This document shows positions 5,812 through 13,992 of a DNA stretch of 15,894 nt, one piece after another. This DNA is from Alphaproteobacteria bacterium (GTDB taxonomy: Bacteria; Pseudomonadota; Alphaproteobacteria; Sphingomonadales; Sphingomonadaceae). Under the pieces are notes generated by a model that was not told where the DNA came from, ran no database searches, and saw only the letters and a list, made by a program, of their open reading frames with translations. Position 1 is the first letter of the stretch, and each line of letters begins with the position of its first letter. The position numbers were made by a program, and so were the translations under genes. The stretch lies in contig JAHJWA010000261.1 of NCBI GenBank assembly GCA_018828205.1, forward strand, positions 1 to 15,894, in the 5' to 3' direction.

Positions 5812-8118
5812 ATGGCAGAAACGGAAGCAGCGATCGACGAAAAGACCGTCCGGCTCCAGGTTGCGGCGGCGCGGCAGGAGGAGAGCGGGCAAGGCATCGC
5901 CCGGCTCCCGCGCACGGCTTTCCAGTCGCTGGGTATCACCGAGGGCGATGTCGTCCAGATCACCGGCAAGCGGGTCACCGCGGCGCTCGCCATGCCCGCC
6001 TATGACGAGGATCAGGCGCTGGCCGTGGTCCGGCTCGACGGGCTCCAGCGCGGCAATGCCGAGGTCGGCTCGGGCGAGCATGTCCATATCGCGGTTGCCG
6101 AATCGCGCCCCGCCACGCGGGTGGTGTTCGCGCCCGCCAGCCGCGAGATGCGGCTCCAGGGCCCGACCCAGGCGCTCAAGCGCAATTTCTTCCAGAAGCC
6201 GCTGGTCGCGGGCGATCTCGTCGCCACCACCGGACAGCAGCCGGTCCAGAACATGCCCCCCGAAGTGCGCCGGATGTTCAACGCGCCCGCCTATGCGCTG
6301 ACCCAGATCCGCCTGACCGTGGTCTCGACCGCGCCGAAAGGCATCGTCCATATCGACGAGAACACCGAGGTCGAGCTGCGCGCCGAGTTCGAGGAACCCG
6401 CCGGCGGCCGCGCGACGGTGAATTACGACGATGTCGGCGGGATGGAGGACACCATCAAGCAATTGCGCGAGATGGTCGAACTGCCGCTGCGCTACCCCGA
6501 ACTGTTCACCCGCCTCGGCGTCGATCCGCCCAAGGGGGTGCTGCTCCATGGTCCGCCCGGCACCGGCAAGACAAGGCTGGCGCAGGCGGTGGCGAACGAG
6601 AGCGACGCCTATTTCTCGATCATCAACGGCCCCGAGATCATGGGCTCGGGTTATGGCGAGAGCGAGAAGCGGCTCCGCGAGGTGTTCGAGGATGCCAGCC
6701 GCAACGCGCCCGCGATCATTTTCATCGACGAGATCGATTCGATCGCGCCCAAGCGCGACCGCGTGCCAGGCGAGGCCGAGAAGCGTCTTGTCGCGCAACT
6801 GCTAACGCTGATGGACGGGCTCGAAGCGCGAACCAATGTGGTGGTGATCGCCGCGACCAACCGGCCCGATGCGATCGACGAGGCGCTGCGGCGGCCGGGT
6901 CGCTTCGACCGCGAGATCGTGATCGGGGTCCCCGACGAGAACGGCCGCCGCGAGATCATCGGCATCCACACTCGCGGCATGCCGCTCGGCGACAAGGTCG
7001 ATCTGATGGAGCTGGCGCGCACCACGCATGGTTTCGTCGGTGCCGATCTCGCCGCCTTGGCGCGTGAGGCGGCGATCGATGCGGTGCGCCGGATCATGCC
7101 CCGGCTCGATCTCGACGAACGCACCGTGCCGCCAGAAGTGCTCGACGATCTCTACGTCAGCCGCGAGGATTTCATCTCGGCGCTCAAGCGGGTCCAGCCC
7201 AGCGCCATGCGCGAGGTCATGGTCCAGGTGCCCAATGTCGAATGGAGCGACATCGGCGGCGTTTCCAGCGCGATCGACAAGCTCAAGGAAGGCATCGAGC
7301 TGCCGATGAAGAACCCCGCGGCGTTCCATCGTCTCGGGATCCGTCCGGCCAAGGGCTTCCTGCTCTACGGCCCGCCCGGCACCGGCAAGACGCTGCTCGC
7401 CAAGGCGGTCGCCAAGGAGGCGGAGGCCAATTTCATCTCGATGAAGTCGAGCGACCTGCTCTCCAAATGGTATGGCGAGAGCGAGCAGCAGATCGCGCGG
7501 ATGTTCCGCCGCGCGCGCGCGGTGGCACCCTGCGTCATCTTTATCGACGAGATCGACAGCCTGGTCCCGGCACGCGGCAGCGGCGGCAACGAGCCGCAGG
7601 TCACCGGAAGGGTGGTCAACACCATTCTCGCCGAGATGGACGGTCTCGAGGAACTGCAGTCGGTGGTGGTGATCGGCGCGACCAATCGCCCGACTCTGGT
7701 GGACCCGGCGCTGCTGCGCCCGGGCCGCTTCGACGAGCTCGTCTATGTCGGCACCCCCGACAAGGAGGGGCGCGAGCATATCCTCAAGATCCACACCCAC
7801 GACATGCCGATGGCAGAGGATGTCGAACTGGAGGCGATCGCCGGCAAGACCGAGCGCTTCACCGGCGCGGATCTGGAAGACGTGGTCCGCCGCGCCGGGC
7901 TCAACGCGCTGCGCCGCCTCGGCAACGATGTGACGCAGGTCTCGGCAATCGACTTCGAGGAAGCGCTGGGCGATTCGCGCGCCACGGTCACGGTGCAGAT
8001 GGAGCAGGAATACAAGAAGATGCAGGGCGAGCTCAAGAAGCGCGCCGCCGAGGGCATCCCCATCGGCTTCATCCACGAAGGCATGGTGTCCTCGACCCGC
8101 GCCGCCAAGCACGAGTGA
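5812..8118 (+). CDS. Cdc48/p97 (VAT)-type double-ring AAA+ ATPase
   Basis: The 768-residue protein has the full architecture of archaeal VAT and eukaryotic Cdc48/p97, a hexameric unfoldase that pulls proteins apart with ATP. The N domain (about residues 10-190) keeps the double-psi barrel motifs (GIARLPRTAFQSLGITEGDVV). D1 has Walker A GPPGTGKT (247-254), Walker B IIFIDEID (302-309) and RRPGRFD. D2 has Walker A GPPGTGKT (520-527), Walker B VIFIDEID (575-582) and LRPGRFD. The D2 pore loop is KWYG (about 552-555); in D1 the corresponding residues are GSGYG. A charged C-terminal tail (about 730-768) lacks an obvious proteasome-docking motif. The start at 5812 (MAETEAA) is preceded by AAGGA at 5796-5800, an 11-nt spacing; an in-frame ATG at 5755 would add 19 residues without a ribosome site. 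The substrate and adaptors in bacteria are unknown to me. It is monocistronic as far as can be seen. Confidence 0.96.
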   Translation: MAETEAAIDEKTVRLQVAAARQEESGQGIARLPRTAFQSLGITEGDVVQITGKRVTAALAMPAYDEDQALAVVRLDGLQRGNAEVGSGEHVHIAVAESRPATRVVFAPASREMRLQGPTQALKRNFFQKPLVAGDLVATTGQQPVQNMPPEVRRMFNAPAYALTQIRLTVVSTAPKGIVHIDENTEVELRAEFEEPAGGRATVNYDDVGGMEDTIKQLREMVELPLRYPELFTRLGVDPPKGVLLHGPPGTGKTRLAQAVANESDAYFSIINGPEIMGSGYGESEKRLREVFEDASRNAPAIIFIDEIDSIAPKRDRVPGEAEKRLVAQLLTLMDGLEARTNVVVIAATNRPDAIDEALRRPGRFDREIVIGVPDENGRREIIGIHTRGMPLGDKVDLMELARTTHGFVGADLAALAREAAIDAVRRIMPRLDLDERTVPPEVLDDLYVSREDFISALKRVQPSAMREVMVQVPNVEWSDIGGVSSAIDKLKEGIELPMKNPAAFHRLGIRPAKGFLLYGPPGTGKTLLAKAVAKEAEANFISMKSSDLLSKWYGESEQQIARMFRRARAVAPCVIFIDEIDSLVPARGSGGNEPQVTGRVVNTILAEMDGLEELQSVVVIGATNRPTLVDPALLRPGRFDELVYVGTPDKEGREHILKIHTHDMPMAEDVELEAIAGKTERFTGADLEDVVRRAGLNALRRLGNDVTQVSAIDFEEALGDSRATVTVQMEQEYKKMQGELKKRAAEGIPIGFIHEGMVSSTRAAKHE

Positions 8119-8121
8119 CGG

Positions 8122-8156
8122 GGTGCAGGGCGGGGCCCCGGTCCCGCCTCCGCACC
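8122..8156. terminator. GC-rich hairpin between convergent Cdc48 and MscS genes
   Basis: GGTGC (8122-8126) pairs with GCACC (8152-8156), and GGCGGG (8129-8134) with CCCGCC (8143-8148), giving a two-step stem that fills the 43-bp gap between the two stop codons. It reads nearly the same on both strands. No T-tract follows, so termination strength is uncertain. Confidence 0.5.
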
Positions 8157-8161
8157 AAACG

Positions 8162-9238
8162 CTAGCCGTCGGTGCGCGCGTTCGCCGCCTGGACCTCGAG
8201 CCGGTGGCGGATCAGCGCATCGGGCATGTTCCGCTGCAGCCAGCCGATCATGTGCTCGCGGGTCTCGCAGCGCAGCGTCCACAGATCGCCGATGGTGGCC
8301 GAGCTCATCGACAGCCGCAGTTCGATGCTTTCCGGGTGCGCCTCGGTCATCAGCAGCGCCAGATTGCGCCCGTCGAACAATGCGTGCGCCCCGACGAAGC
8401 GCTCGAATTCCTCGCGGATCGGCTGGACCGCGGTGGCCGGATCGAGGTGCAGATAGACCGGGCCGGTCAGCCGCTCGCTGACCCGCGACCAGTTCTCGAA
8501 ACTCTCGTCGAGGAACCGCGCGGTCGGAACCACCAGCACCCGCTCGTCCCAGCTGCGCACGGTGACGAAGCTCATGCGGATTTCCTCCACCCGCCCGACC
8601 TCGCCGTCGACCTTGACCAGATCGCCCAGCCGCAGCGGTTGGGTGAGCGCCATCTGCAGACCCGCGATCAGCGATTTGAGCGCCGGCTGCGCTGCCGCGC
8701 CGACCGCCAGCGCGGCCAGACCCGCGGATGCCATCAGCGTCACGCCGATATCGCGCACGCCGGGAATATTGAGCATGATCAGCGAGATGGTGATCAGGAT
8801 GATCGCAAAGCCGAAGGTACGGCTGAGGATCGAGATGCGCGTGCGCCGGGTGCGCATCGCGACCGGGTCCTCGGCGTCCTCGGCCTGGCGTTCGAGCCCG
8901 GCGGCGACGCCCTTGACCAGCGCGAAGAGCACCCAGCCCATCAGCGCGGGGGCGATGTAGCTCATCGCCCTTTCCCAGCCGTCGCCGAGCAGAGTGTCGC
9001 CATGGGCGGCGATCGAGATCGCCCAGCCGGCCATCGCCCAGCGCATCGGGCGGCGCACCGTATCGAGGATGACATCGTCCAGCCAGGTGCTCGACATGCG
9101 CGCGATGCGGCGCAGAACCGTGAACAATATCGCGTGGAGGATCAGCGCGATCAGCACCGGCGCGCCGATCGCCAGCGCGGCGTGGATCACCGAGTCCCAG
9201 GAGAAATCCCAATTGCGCGGATCGTAGCGTTCGAACAT
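8162..9238 (-). CDS. MscS-family small-conductance mechanosensitive channel
   Basis: This 358-residue inner-membrane protein opens under membrane tension to release solutes during osmotic downshock. Hydrophobic segments lie near residues 17-44, 66-78, 92-113, 139-157 and 164-192. The last is the pore-lining helix: ASAGLAALAVGAAAQPALKS shows the small-residue Gly/Ala packing of MscS TM3. The beta-domain signature PLRLGDLVKVDGEVGRVEEI follows, then the VVPTARFLDE segment and a C-terminal alpha/beta domain. There are probably four to five membrane helices against three in E. coli MscS, so it belongs to the longer YbdG/YnaI-like group. The ATG at 9238 has only a weak AGG 7 nt upstream. It lies 48 bp downstream of the histidine kinase on the same strand and may be the third gene of a polA-kinase-mscS unit. 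A GGCC-TAAC-GGCC mini-hairpin (9244-9255) sits in that gap. Confidence 0.92.
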   Translation of the reverse strand: MFERYDPRNWDFSWDSVIHAALAIGAPVLIALILHAILFTVLRRIARMSSTWLDDVILDTVRRPMRWAMAGWAISIAAHGDTLLGDGWERAMSYIAPALMGWVLFALVKGVAAGLERQAEDAEDPVAMRTRRTRISILSRTFGFAIILITISLIMLNIPGVRDIGVTLMASAGLAALAVGAAAQPALKSLIAGLQMALTQPLRLGDLVKVDGEVGRVEEIRMSFVTVRSWDERVLVVPTARFLDESFENWSRVSERLTGPVYLHLDPATAVQPIREEFERFVGAHALFDGRNLALLMTEAHPESIELRLSMSSATIGDLWTLRCETREHMIGWLQRNMPDALIRHRLEVQAANARTDG

Positions 9239-9286
9239 GGCGCGGCCTAACGGCCCATGCGCGCGAAGACAACCGACGCCATCCGC

Positions 9287-10567
9287 TCAGTCCTTGACCG
9301 GCAGCGTGATCACGACCTCCAGCCCGTCGCCGTGGAAGTCGCGCTCGAGCGTTCCGCCGAACTGCCGGGCGGCGCTGATCATCAGCATGCTGCCGAAGCC
9401 GCGCCGCTCGGGTTGCTGCTCGACCACGACGCCGCGTTCGCGCCAGACCATCCGGATCTCGTTACCCTGACGATCCCAGCGCACCTCGATCGTGCCGCCC
9501 TGCGACCAGGCGCCGTATTTGACCGCATTGGTGGTCAGTTCGTGCAACACCAGCCCCAGCGGGGTGACCTGGGCGGCAGGGAGCAGGATCTCGTCGCCTT
9601 CGATCGTGGCCTGCAACCGTGTGGAACGATAGGGCGCGATGCTGGTCTCGACCAGCGCCCGCAGCGAGGCGACCGGGCGGTCGAGCTCGCCTTGCGAGAC
9701 CTCGTGCGCGGTCAGCAGCGCGCGGATGCGCTCGGCGATCGAATCGGTCACCGGCTTGGCCTCGGGCTTGTCCCGCGCGCTCAGCTGGACGATCGCCAGC
9801 ACCACCGCGAACAGGTTCTTGACCCGGTGGTTGAGCTCGCGTGCCAGCAGGTCGGCGCGGTCGCGCGCCTCGCCCAGCATCATCGCCTGCGCCGCCTCCG
9901 CCTCGGCGCGCGCGGTGCGGGCCACCAGCCGCGCGGTGGAGGCCATGGCGAGGATCAGCAGCAGCACCAGTCCGCCGAGCAGCGGCAGGACGCGTGCCTC
10001 GGCGCGCGCGGTTTCCGCGGTGGCGCGGGCGAGCAGCTCCAGTTCGATCCGTTCCATCTCGGCGATCGCCCGCCGCAGCCGCGCCATGGTCTCGTGACCC
10101 TCGTCCGAAAGCACCGCAGCGCGCGCCTCGATCAGCTGGCCGTTGTCGAGCAGCCGCACCGAGGAATCGAGTTCGGCGAACTTGGCCGCGGCCAGCGTCT
10201 CGATCCGGTCGAACAATTCCTGCTGCCGCGGGGTTGCGCCCACCGCCAGCGAGCTTCCCAGGCCGCTGAGCGCAGGGTCGATCTGCTCGCGCCCCGCGAG
10301 ATAGGATTCCAGATAGCGGCGATCGAGCGTGATCAGATAGCCGCGCTGGCCGGTCTCGGCGTTGAGCACCGCCTGGCTCACGCTGCGCAGGTCGGTCAGC
10401 ACCTCGTTGGTCATCCGCACCTGCTCGCGTTCCTCGCGCTCGCTCTCGACGGTCTGGTAGACCGAGAAGATGAGCCCGAACATCGCCGCAGCGGTGATCG
10501 CGAGCAGCGCGACATTGGCCCAGCGGAAGGTGCGATCCTGGCGGGCAAAGGCGATATAGCGGTTCAA
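9287..10567 (-). CDS. CHASE3-domain sensor histidine kinase, HWE/HisKA_2 family
   Basis: The 426-residue membrane kinase has TM1 (about 18-38), an extracytoplasmic CHASE3-like sensor domain (40-190) with the hallmark ETGQRGYLITLDRRYLESYL, TM2 (about 195-213), a short coiled linker, and a HisKA_2 core. The phospho-acceptor His247 is in LARELNHRVKNLFAVV, the N-box is LHELTTNAVKYGAWS (Asn347) and a short G-box is GFGSMLM. In alphaproteobacteria such kinases often feed the general stress response (PhyR branch) or light/osmotic pathways; the partner is not visible, since no response regulator is adjacent. The start is TTG at 10567, overlapping the polA stop (TTGA), so translation is probably coupled to polA. 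The first in-frame Met after it (residue 29) lies inside TM1, so the TTG is the credible start. Confidence 0.92.
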   Translation of the reverse strand: MNRYIAFARQDRTFRWANVALLAITAAAMFGLIFSVYQTVESEREEREQVRMTNEVLTDLRSVSQAVLNAETGQRGYLITLDRRYLESYLAGREQIDPALSGLGSSLAVGATPRQQELFDRIETLAAAKFAELDSSVRLLDNGQLIEARAAVLSDEGHETMARLRRAIAEMERIELELLARATAETARAEARVLPLLGGLVLLLILAMASTARLVARTARAEAEAAQAMMLGEARDRADLLARELNHRVKNLFAVVLAIVQLSARDKPEAKPVTDSIAERIRALLTAHEVSQGELDRPVASLRALVETSIAPYRSTRLQATIEGDEILLPAAQVTPLGLVLHELTTNAVKYGAWSQGGTIEVRWDRQGNEIRMVWRERGVVVEQQPERRGFGSMLMISAARQFGGTLERDFHGDGLEVVITLPVKD

Positions 10568-13404
10568 TGCGCGGCATCCCAGCTCATGCCGCTGCCGATA
10601 TCGATGCCCAGCGGGACGGAAAGTTCGACCAAGGGTAGCGCGGCTTCGGCCATCACTCGTTCGATCACCGGCGACGCGGCTTCGACGTCGCCCTCGGGGA
10701 CTTCGAACACCAGCTCGTCATGGACTTGCAGCAGCATCCGGACCCTGCCCAGGCCCGCCGCCTCCAGCGCCGGGTCCATCCGGACCATCGCGCGCTTGAT
10801 GATATCGGCGCTGGTCCCCTGGATCGGGGCGTTGATCGCCGCGCGCTCGCTGCCCTGGCGTTCGGCCTGGTTCTTGGCGTTGATCCGCGGGAACCAGGTC
10901 TTGCGCCCGAACAGCGTCTGCGAATAGCCGCAGCCGCGCACCTGCTCGAGCGTTTCCAGGATGTAGCGCTGGATACCCGGGAAGCGCTGGAAATAGGTGT
11001 CGATCATCGCCTGCGCCTCATCGGGCTCGACCCCGAGACGGCCCGCGAGCCCCCAGCGCGAGATGCCGTAGAGGATGGCGAAATTGATCGTCTTGGCGCG
11101 CGCGCGGGTCTCGCGGTCGACGCTGCCGAACATCTCCAGCGCGGTGCGGTTGTGGATGTCCTCGCCCGCGGCGAAGGCCTCCTTGAGCGCGCCGACATCA
11201 GCCATATGCGCGGCCAGCCGCAGTTCGATCTGCGAATAGTCGGCGGCGAGCAGGACATGCCCGTCCTCGGGCACGAAGGCCTCGCGAATCTGGCGCCCGA
11301 TCGCGGTGCGGATCGGGATGTTCTGGAGGTTGGGATCGGTCGAGGACAAGCGCCCGGTCTGCGCGCCGACGAGGCTGTAGCTGGTGTGGACCCGGCCGGT
11401 CTCGGGGTTGATCGCCTGCTGCAGCGCGTCGGTGTAGGTCGATTTGAGCTTGGCGAGCTGGCGCCATTCGAGCACCTTGGCGGCGATCGGGGCGCCCTCG
11501 GCGGAGAGCCGCTCGAGCACGGCCTGGTCGGTCGAATATTGCCCGCTCTTGCCCTTACGGCCGCCGCGATGGCCCAGCTCCTCGAACAGCACATCGCCCA
11601 GCTGCTTGGGGCTTCCGACCGCGAATTCGCGCCCCGCCAGCTGGTGGACCTCGCCCTCGAGCCGCGCGGTCTCGCCGGCGAACTCGTCGGACAACCGGGA
11701 CAATTGGGCGCGGTCGACCTTGATGCCGCGCCGCTCCATCCGGGCGACCACCGGGATCAGCGGGCGGTCGACCCGCTCGTAGATCCGCGTTCCTCCCTCG
11801 ACCGCGAGCCGCGGCTTGAGCAGGCTGTGCAGCCGCCAGGTGACGTCGGCATCCTCGGCGGCGTATTGCGTCGCCTTGTCGAGCGGGACCTCGCCGAAGG
11901 GGATCGCCTTCTTGCCGGTGCCGCACAGTTCCTTGAAGGTCAGGCATTTGTGCCCGAGATGGCGCTCGGCCAGCTCGTCCATGCCGTGCCCGCCGCCGAT
12001 CCCCTGTTCGGAGCGGCCCGCGTCGAGCGCGAAGCTGACGATCATGGTGTCGTCGATCGGCGCGACCGCGATAGCGTGTTTCGCCAGCACGTTGAGATCG
12101 TATTTGGCGTTCTGGAAGACCTTGAGCACCGCCTCGCTCTCGAGCAGCGGCTTGAGCGCGGCGAGCGCCTCGGCGCGGTCGATCTGCTCGGGCCGCTCGG
12201 CGAACATGTCGCTGCCGCCATGGCCCAGCGGGATGTAGCAGGCGTCGTTGGGGCCCAGCGCGAGGCTGACGCCGACCAGATCGGCCTGGATCGCGTCGAG
12301 GCTGCTGGTCTCGGTGTCGACCGCGATTGTCCGCGCGGCAAAGGCGCGGTGGATCCATTCCTCGAGCTGGGCGCTTGTGGTCACGGTCGCATAGGCCGCG
12401 CGGTCGAGTTCGGGGAGTTCGAGGGGGGGCTGGCGGTTGCCTCCGCCGTCGACACCGGCCTGTGCGCCAAGCGTCTGCGCCTTCTCGCGGTCGAGATTGT
12501 TGGGCCGGTCGGGGCTGCCGCTGCCCGCACCCAGCCGCCGCAGCAGGCTGGTGAAACCGTGCTTCTCGAGGAAGGCGGCCAGCGGCTCGGGAGGCACGCC
12601 GTCGAGCTTGAATTCGTCGAGCGGCTGGGGAAGGTCGCAATCCTCCCTCAGCGTCACCAGCACGCGGCTCATCTCGGCATCGCCGCGGTGCTCGATCAGC
12701 CGCTCCTTGAGCTTGGAGGTCTTCATCCCTTCAGCCGAATCGAGCGCGGCGGCGAGCGAGCCGTGTTCAGCGATGAGCTTGCTCGCGGTCTTGGGACCGA
12801 CCCCGTAGATGCCGGGGATGTTGTCCACCGAATCGCCCATCAGCGCGAGCACGTCGCCGACCAGTTCGGGCGCGACCCCGAACTTGGCCTCGACCTCCTC
12901 GATATAGATCCGCTGGCTCTTCATCGTATCGAGCATGTCGATCTTGGCGCCGTCGCGCTCGCCCACCAGCTGCATCAGATCCTTGTCCGAGGAGACGATG
13001 GTGACATCCCAGCCCTGCGCCTGCGCGACGCGGGCGTAGGTGGCGATCAGATCGTCCGCCTCGAGCCCCTGCTCCTCGATGCAGGGCAGGCTGAAGGCGC
13101 GGGTGGCGTCGCGGATCAGCGGGAATTGCGGGCGCAGATCCTCGGGGGGTTCGGGCCGGTTGGCCTTGTAGGCGGGGTAGATGTCGTTGCGGAACGACTT
13201 GCTGTCCTTGTCGAGGATCACCGCCAGATGCGTGGGTCCCTCTGCCTCGTCGAGATCCTGCGCCAGCTTCCACAGCATGGTGGTATAGCCATAGACCGCG
13301 CCCACCGGGGTCCCCTCGGGGTTGGTGAGCGGGGGGAGGCGGTGGTAGGCCCGGAAGATATAGGCCGATCCGTCGACCAGATAGAGGTGCTGCTTTGCTG
13401 ACAT
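10564..13404 (-). CDS. polA: DNA polymerase I
   Basis: PolA removes RNA primers, fills gaps and works in excision repair. All three domains are present in 946 residues. The 5'-3' flap nuclease (1-290) shows YLVDGSAYIFRAYH, EADDLIATYAR, SSDKDLMQLV and GDSVDNIPGIYGVGPKTAS. A Gly/Pro-rich linker (about 292-330) follows. The 3'-5' proofreading domain keeps its metal ligands (VDTETSSLD, Asp363/Glu365; YAAEDAD near 514-520), so proofreading looks active, unlike Taq-type enzymes. The polymerase domain has motif A DYSQIELRLAAH (Asp722), the O-helix RARAKTINFAILYG (Lys771, Phe775) and motif C QVHDELVF (His895-Asp896-Glu897). The Phe at the O-helix position fits normal discrimination against dideoxynucleotides. 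The ATG at 13404 gives the usual MSAKQHLYLVDGSAYIF start. Its TGA overlaps the TTG start of the downstream kinase, an unusual partner for polA. Confidence 0.98.
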   Translation of the reverse strand: MSAKQHLYLVDGSAYIFRAYHRLPPLTNPEGTPVGAVYGYTTMLWKLAQDLDEAEGPTHLAVILDKDSKSFRNDIYPAYKANRPEPPEDLRPQFPLIRDATRAFSLPCIEEQGLEADDLIATYARVAQAQGWDVTIVSSDKDLMQLVGERDGAKIDMLDTMKSQRIYIEEVEAKFGVAPELVGDVLALMGDSVDNIPGIYGVGPKTASKLIAEHGSLAAALDSAEGMKTSKLKERLIEHRGDAEMSRVLVTLREDCDLPQPLDEFKLDGVPPEPLAAFLEKHGFTSLLRRLGAGSGSPDRPNNLDREKAQTLGAQAGVDGGGNRQPPLELPELDRAAYATVTTSAQLEEWIHRAFAARTIAVDTETSSLDAIQADLVGVSLALGPNDACYIPLGHGGSDMFAERPEQIDRAEALAALKPLLESEAVLKVFQNAKYDLNVLAKHAIAVAPIDDTMIVSFALDAGRSEQGIGGGHGMDELAERHLGHKCLTFKELCGTGKKAIPFGEVPLDKATQYAAEDADVTWRLHSLLKPRLAVEGGTRIYERVDRPLIPVVARMERRGIKVDRAQLSRLSDEFAGETARLEGEVHQLAGREFAVGSPKQLGDVLFEELGHRGGRKGKSGQYSTDQAVLERLSAEGAPIAAKVLEWRQLAKLKSTYTDALQQAINPETGRVHTSYSLVGAQTGRLSSTDPNLQNIPIRTAIGRQIREAFVPEDGHVLLAADYSQIELRLAAHMADVGALKEAFAAGEDIHNRTALEMFGSVDRETRARAKTINFAILYGISRWGLAGRLGVEPDEAQAMIDTYFQRFPGIQRYILETLEQVRGCGYSQTLFGRKTWFPRINAKNQAERQGSERAAINAPIQGTSADIIKRAMVRMDPALEAAGLGRVRMLLQVHDELVFEVPEGDVEAASPVIERVMAEAALPLVELSVPLGIDIGSGMSWDAAH

Positions 13405-13512
13405 TCGCCGGGCCTAGCAGTGGGTCACGCGATTGGGGAGCGGTTTGAGCGGGCGGAACATTACGAAAGTGTAGGCCAACGGCCAAATAGGGCCGCAATG
13501 TGTCGAATTCGC

Positions 13513-13541
13513 TTGCGCCGCCACATTCTCGCCATTATTTG
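13513..13541 (+). promoter_or_regulatory. Weak candidate promoter for the small acidic lipoprotein gene
   Basis: TTGCGC (13513-13518) and TATTTG (13536-13541) are 17 nt apart in the AT-richer part of the 216-bp gap between divergent polA and the lipoprotein gene. Matches to the sigma-70 consensus are only half. It would give a 5' leader of about 70 nt. Also in this gap is a 7-bp tandem repeat (GGCCAAC/GGCCAA, 13474-13486). No polA promoter was recognised. Confidence 0.25.
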
Positions 13542-13620
13542 GAGCTCGTGAGGTCGCATTGCGGTCTCGCGCGGCACCCAGAAGGGTCCGCTCAGAACTC
13601 TCTGATCAAGGAATTCATCT

Positions 13621-13893
13621 ATGCGTAAGATCGCTCTCGTCGCCGCCGCTTCGGCCGCCGCTCTGACCCTCGCCGCTTGTTCGGAAGCCACCGAAGACAG
13701 CGCCGAAGTCACCACCGAAAGCGCCGTGGCTGACACCGAAACCAACATGGACGCCATGGGCGCCGAAGCCGACGCGATGGGCACCGAAATGGAAGCCGGC
13801 GTTGCCGACGTGACCGCCGAAGCCGACGCCGCTGCGGCCGAAGCCGAAGCCGAACTTCAGGACGAAACCGTCACCGAAGCTCAGGTCGACTAA
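13621..13893 (+). CDS. Small, very acidic Ala/Glu-rich lipoprotein of unknown function
   Basis: The 90-residue product begins MRKIALVAAASAAALTLAAC, a lipoprotein signal with lipobox LAAC (Cys20). The remaining 70 residues contain 14 Glu and 8 Asp, no Lys or Arg and no aromatic residue, with repeated A-E-A-D runs that favour helix. It is not a recognised family to me; it may be a periplasmic or surface-tethered acidic tail, perhaps helical or disordered. An AAGGA ribosome site (13608-13612) lies 8 nt before the ATG, and a strong terminator follows 21 bp after the stop, so it is a single-gene transcript. All 14 Glu codons are GAA and none is GAG, while the flanking genes use GAG freely. That, with the strong RBS, suggests high expression. 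The reading frame is well supported by the RBS, signal and terminator; function is unknown. Confidence 0.88.
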   Translation: MRKIALVAAASAAALTLAACSEATEDSAEVTTESAVADTETNMDAMGAEADAMGTEMEAGVADVTAEADAAAAEAEAELQDETVTEAQVD

Positions 13894-13914
13894 TTCGATC
13901 CCTTCCGTGGATTG

Positions 13915-13954
13915 AAACGAAGGGCGGCACCGCGAGGTGCCGCCCTTTTCGTTT
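13915..13954 (+). terminator. Strong intrinsic terminator with GCGA tetraloop
   Basis: GGGCGGCACC (13922-13931) pairs perfectly with GGTGCCGCCC (13936-13945) around the GNRA-type loop GCGA. AA/TT pairs and an outer AAACG/CGTTT extension (13915-13919 with 13950-13954) lengthen the stem past a TT bulge, and the right arm runs into TTTT. It ends the acidic lipoprotein transcript. It reads acceptably on the minus strand too and may also end the convergent beta-lactamase-like gene. Confidence 0.88.
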
Positions 13955-13992
13955 GTCGGTATGCTGGCCCCCGCGAGAGGGCCGGGACGGAC

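Noticed and set aside
5472..5993. Minus-strand open frame over the scoA upstream region
   Set aside because: It overlaps Cdc48 and the terminator, has no motifs and conflicts with the regulatory content of the gap.
8123..9250. Plus-strand open frame opposite MscS
   Set aside because: Antisense shadow; its start lies inside the convergent hairpin.
9257..10927. Plus-strand open frame (556 codons) spanning the kinase and part of polA
   Set aside because: It crosses the boundary of two well-supported genes in antisense and has no family signature.
10720..13401. Long plus-strand open frame (893 codons) opposite polA
   Set aside because: Exact antisense shadow of a certain gene; low-complexity Asp/Gly/Leu/Arg-rich translation with no motifs. 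High GC at third positions removes stops on the opposite strand.
13450..13490. EcfG-type (GGAAC...CGTT) stress promoter
   Set aside because: GGAAC occurs at 13455-13459, but no CGTT follows at the right spacing.
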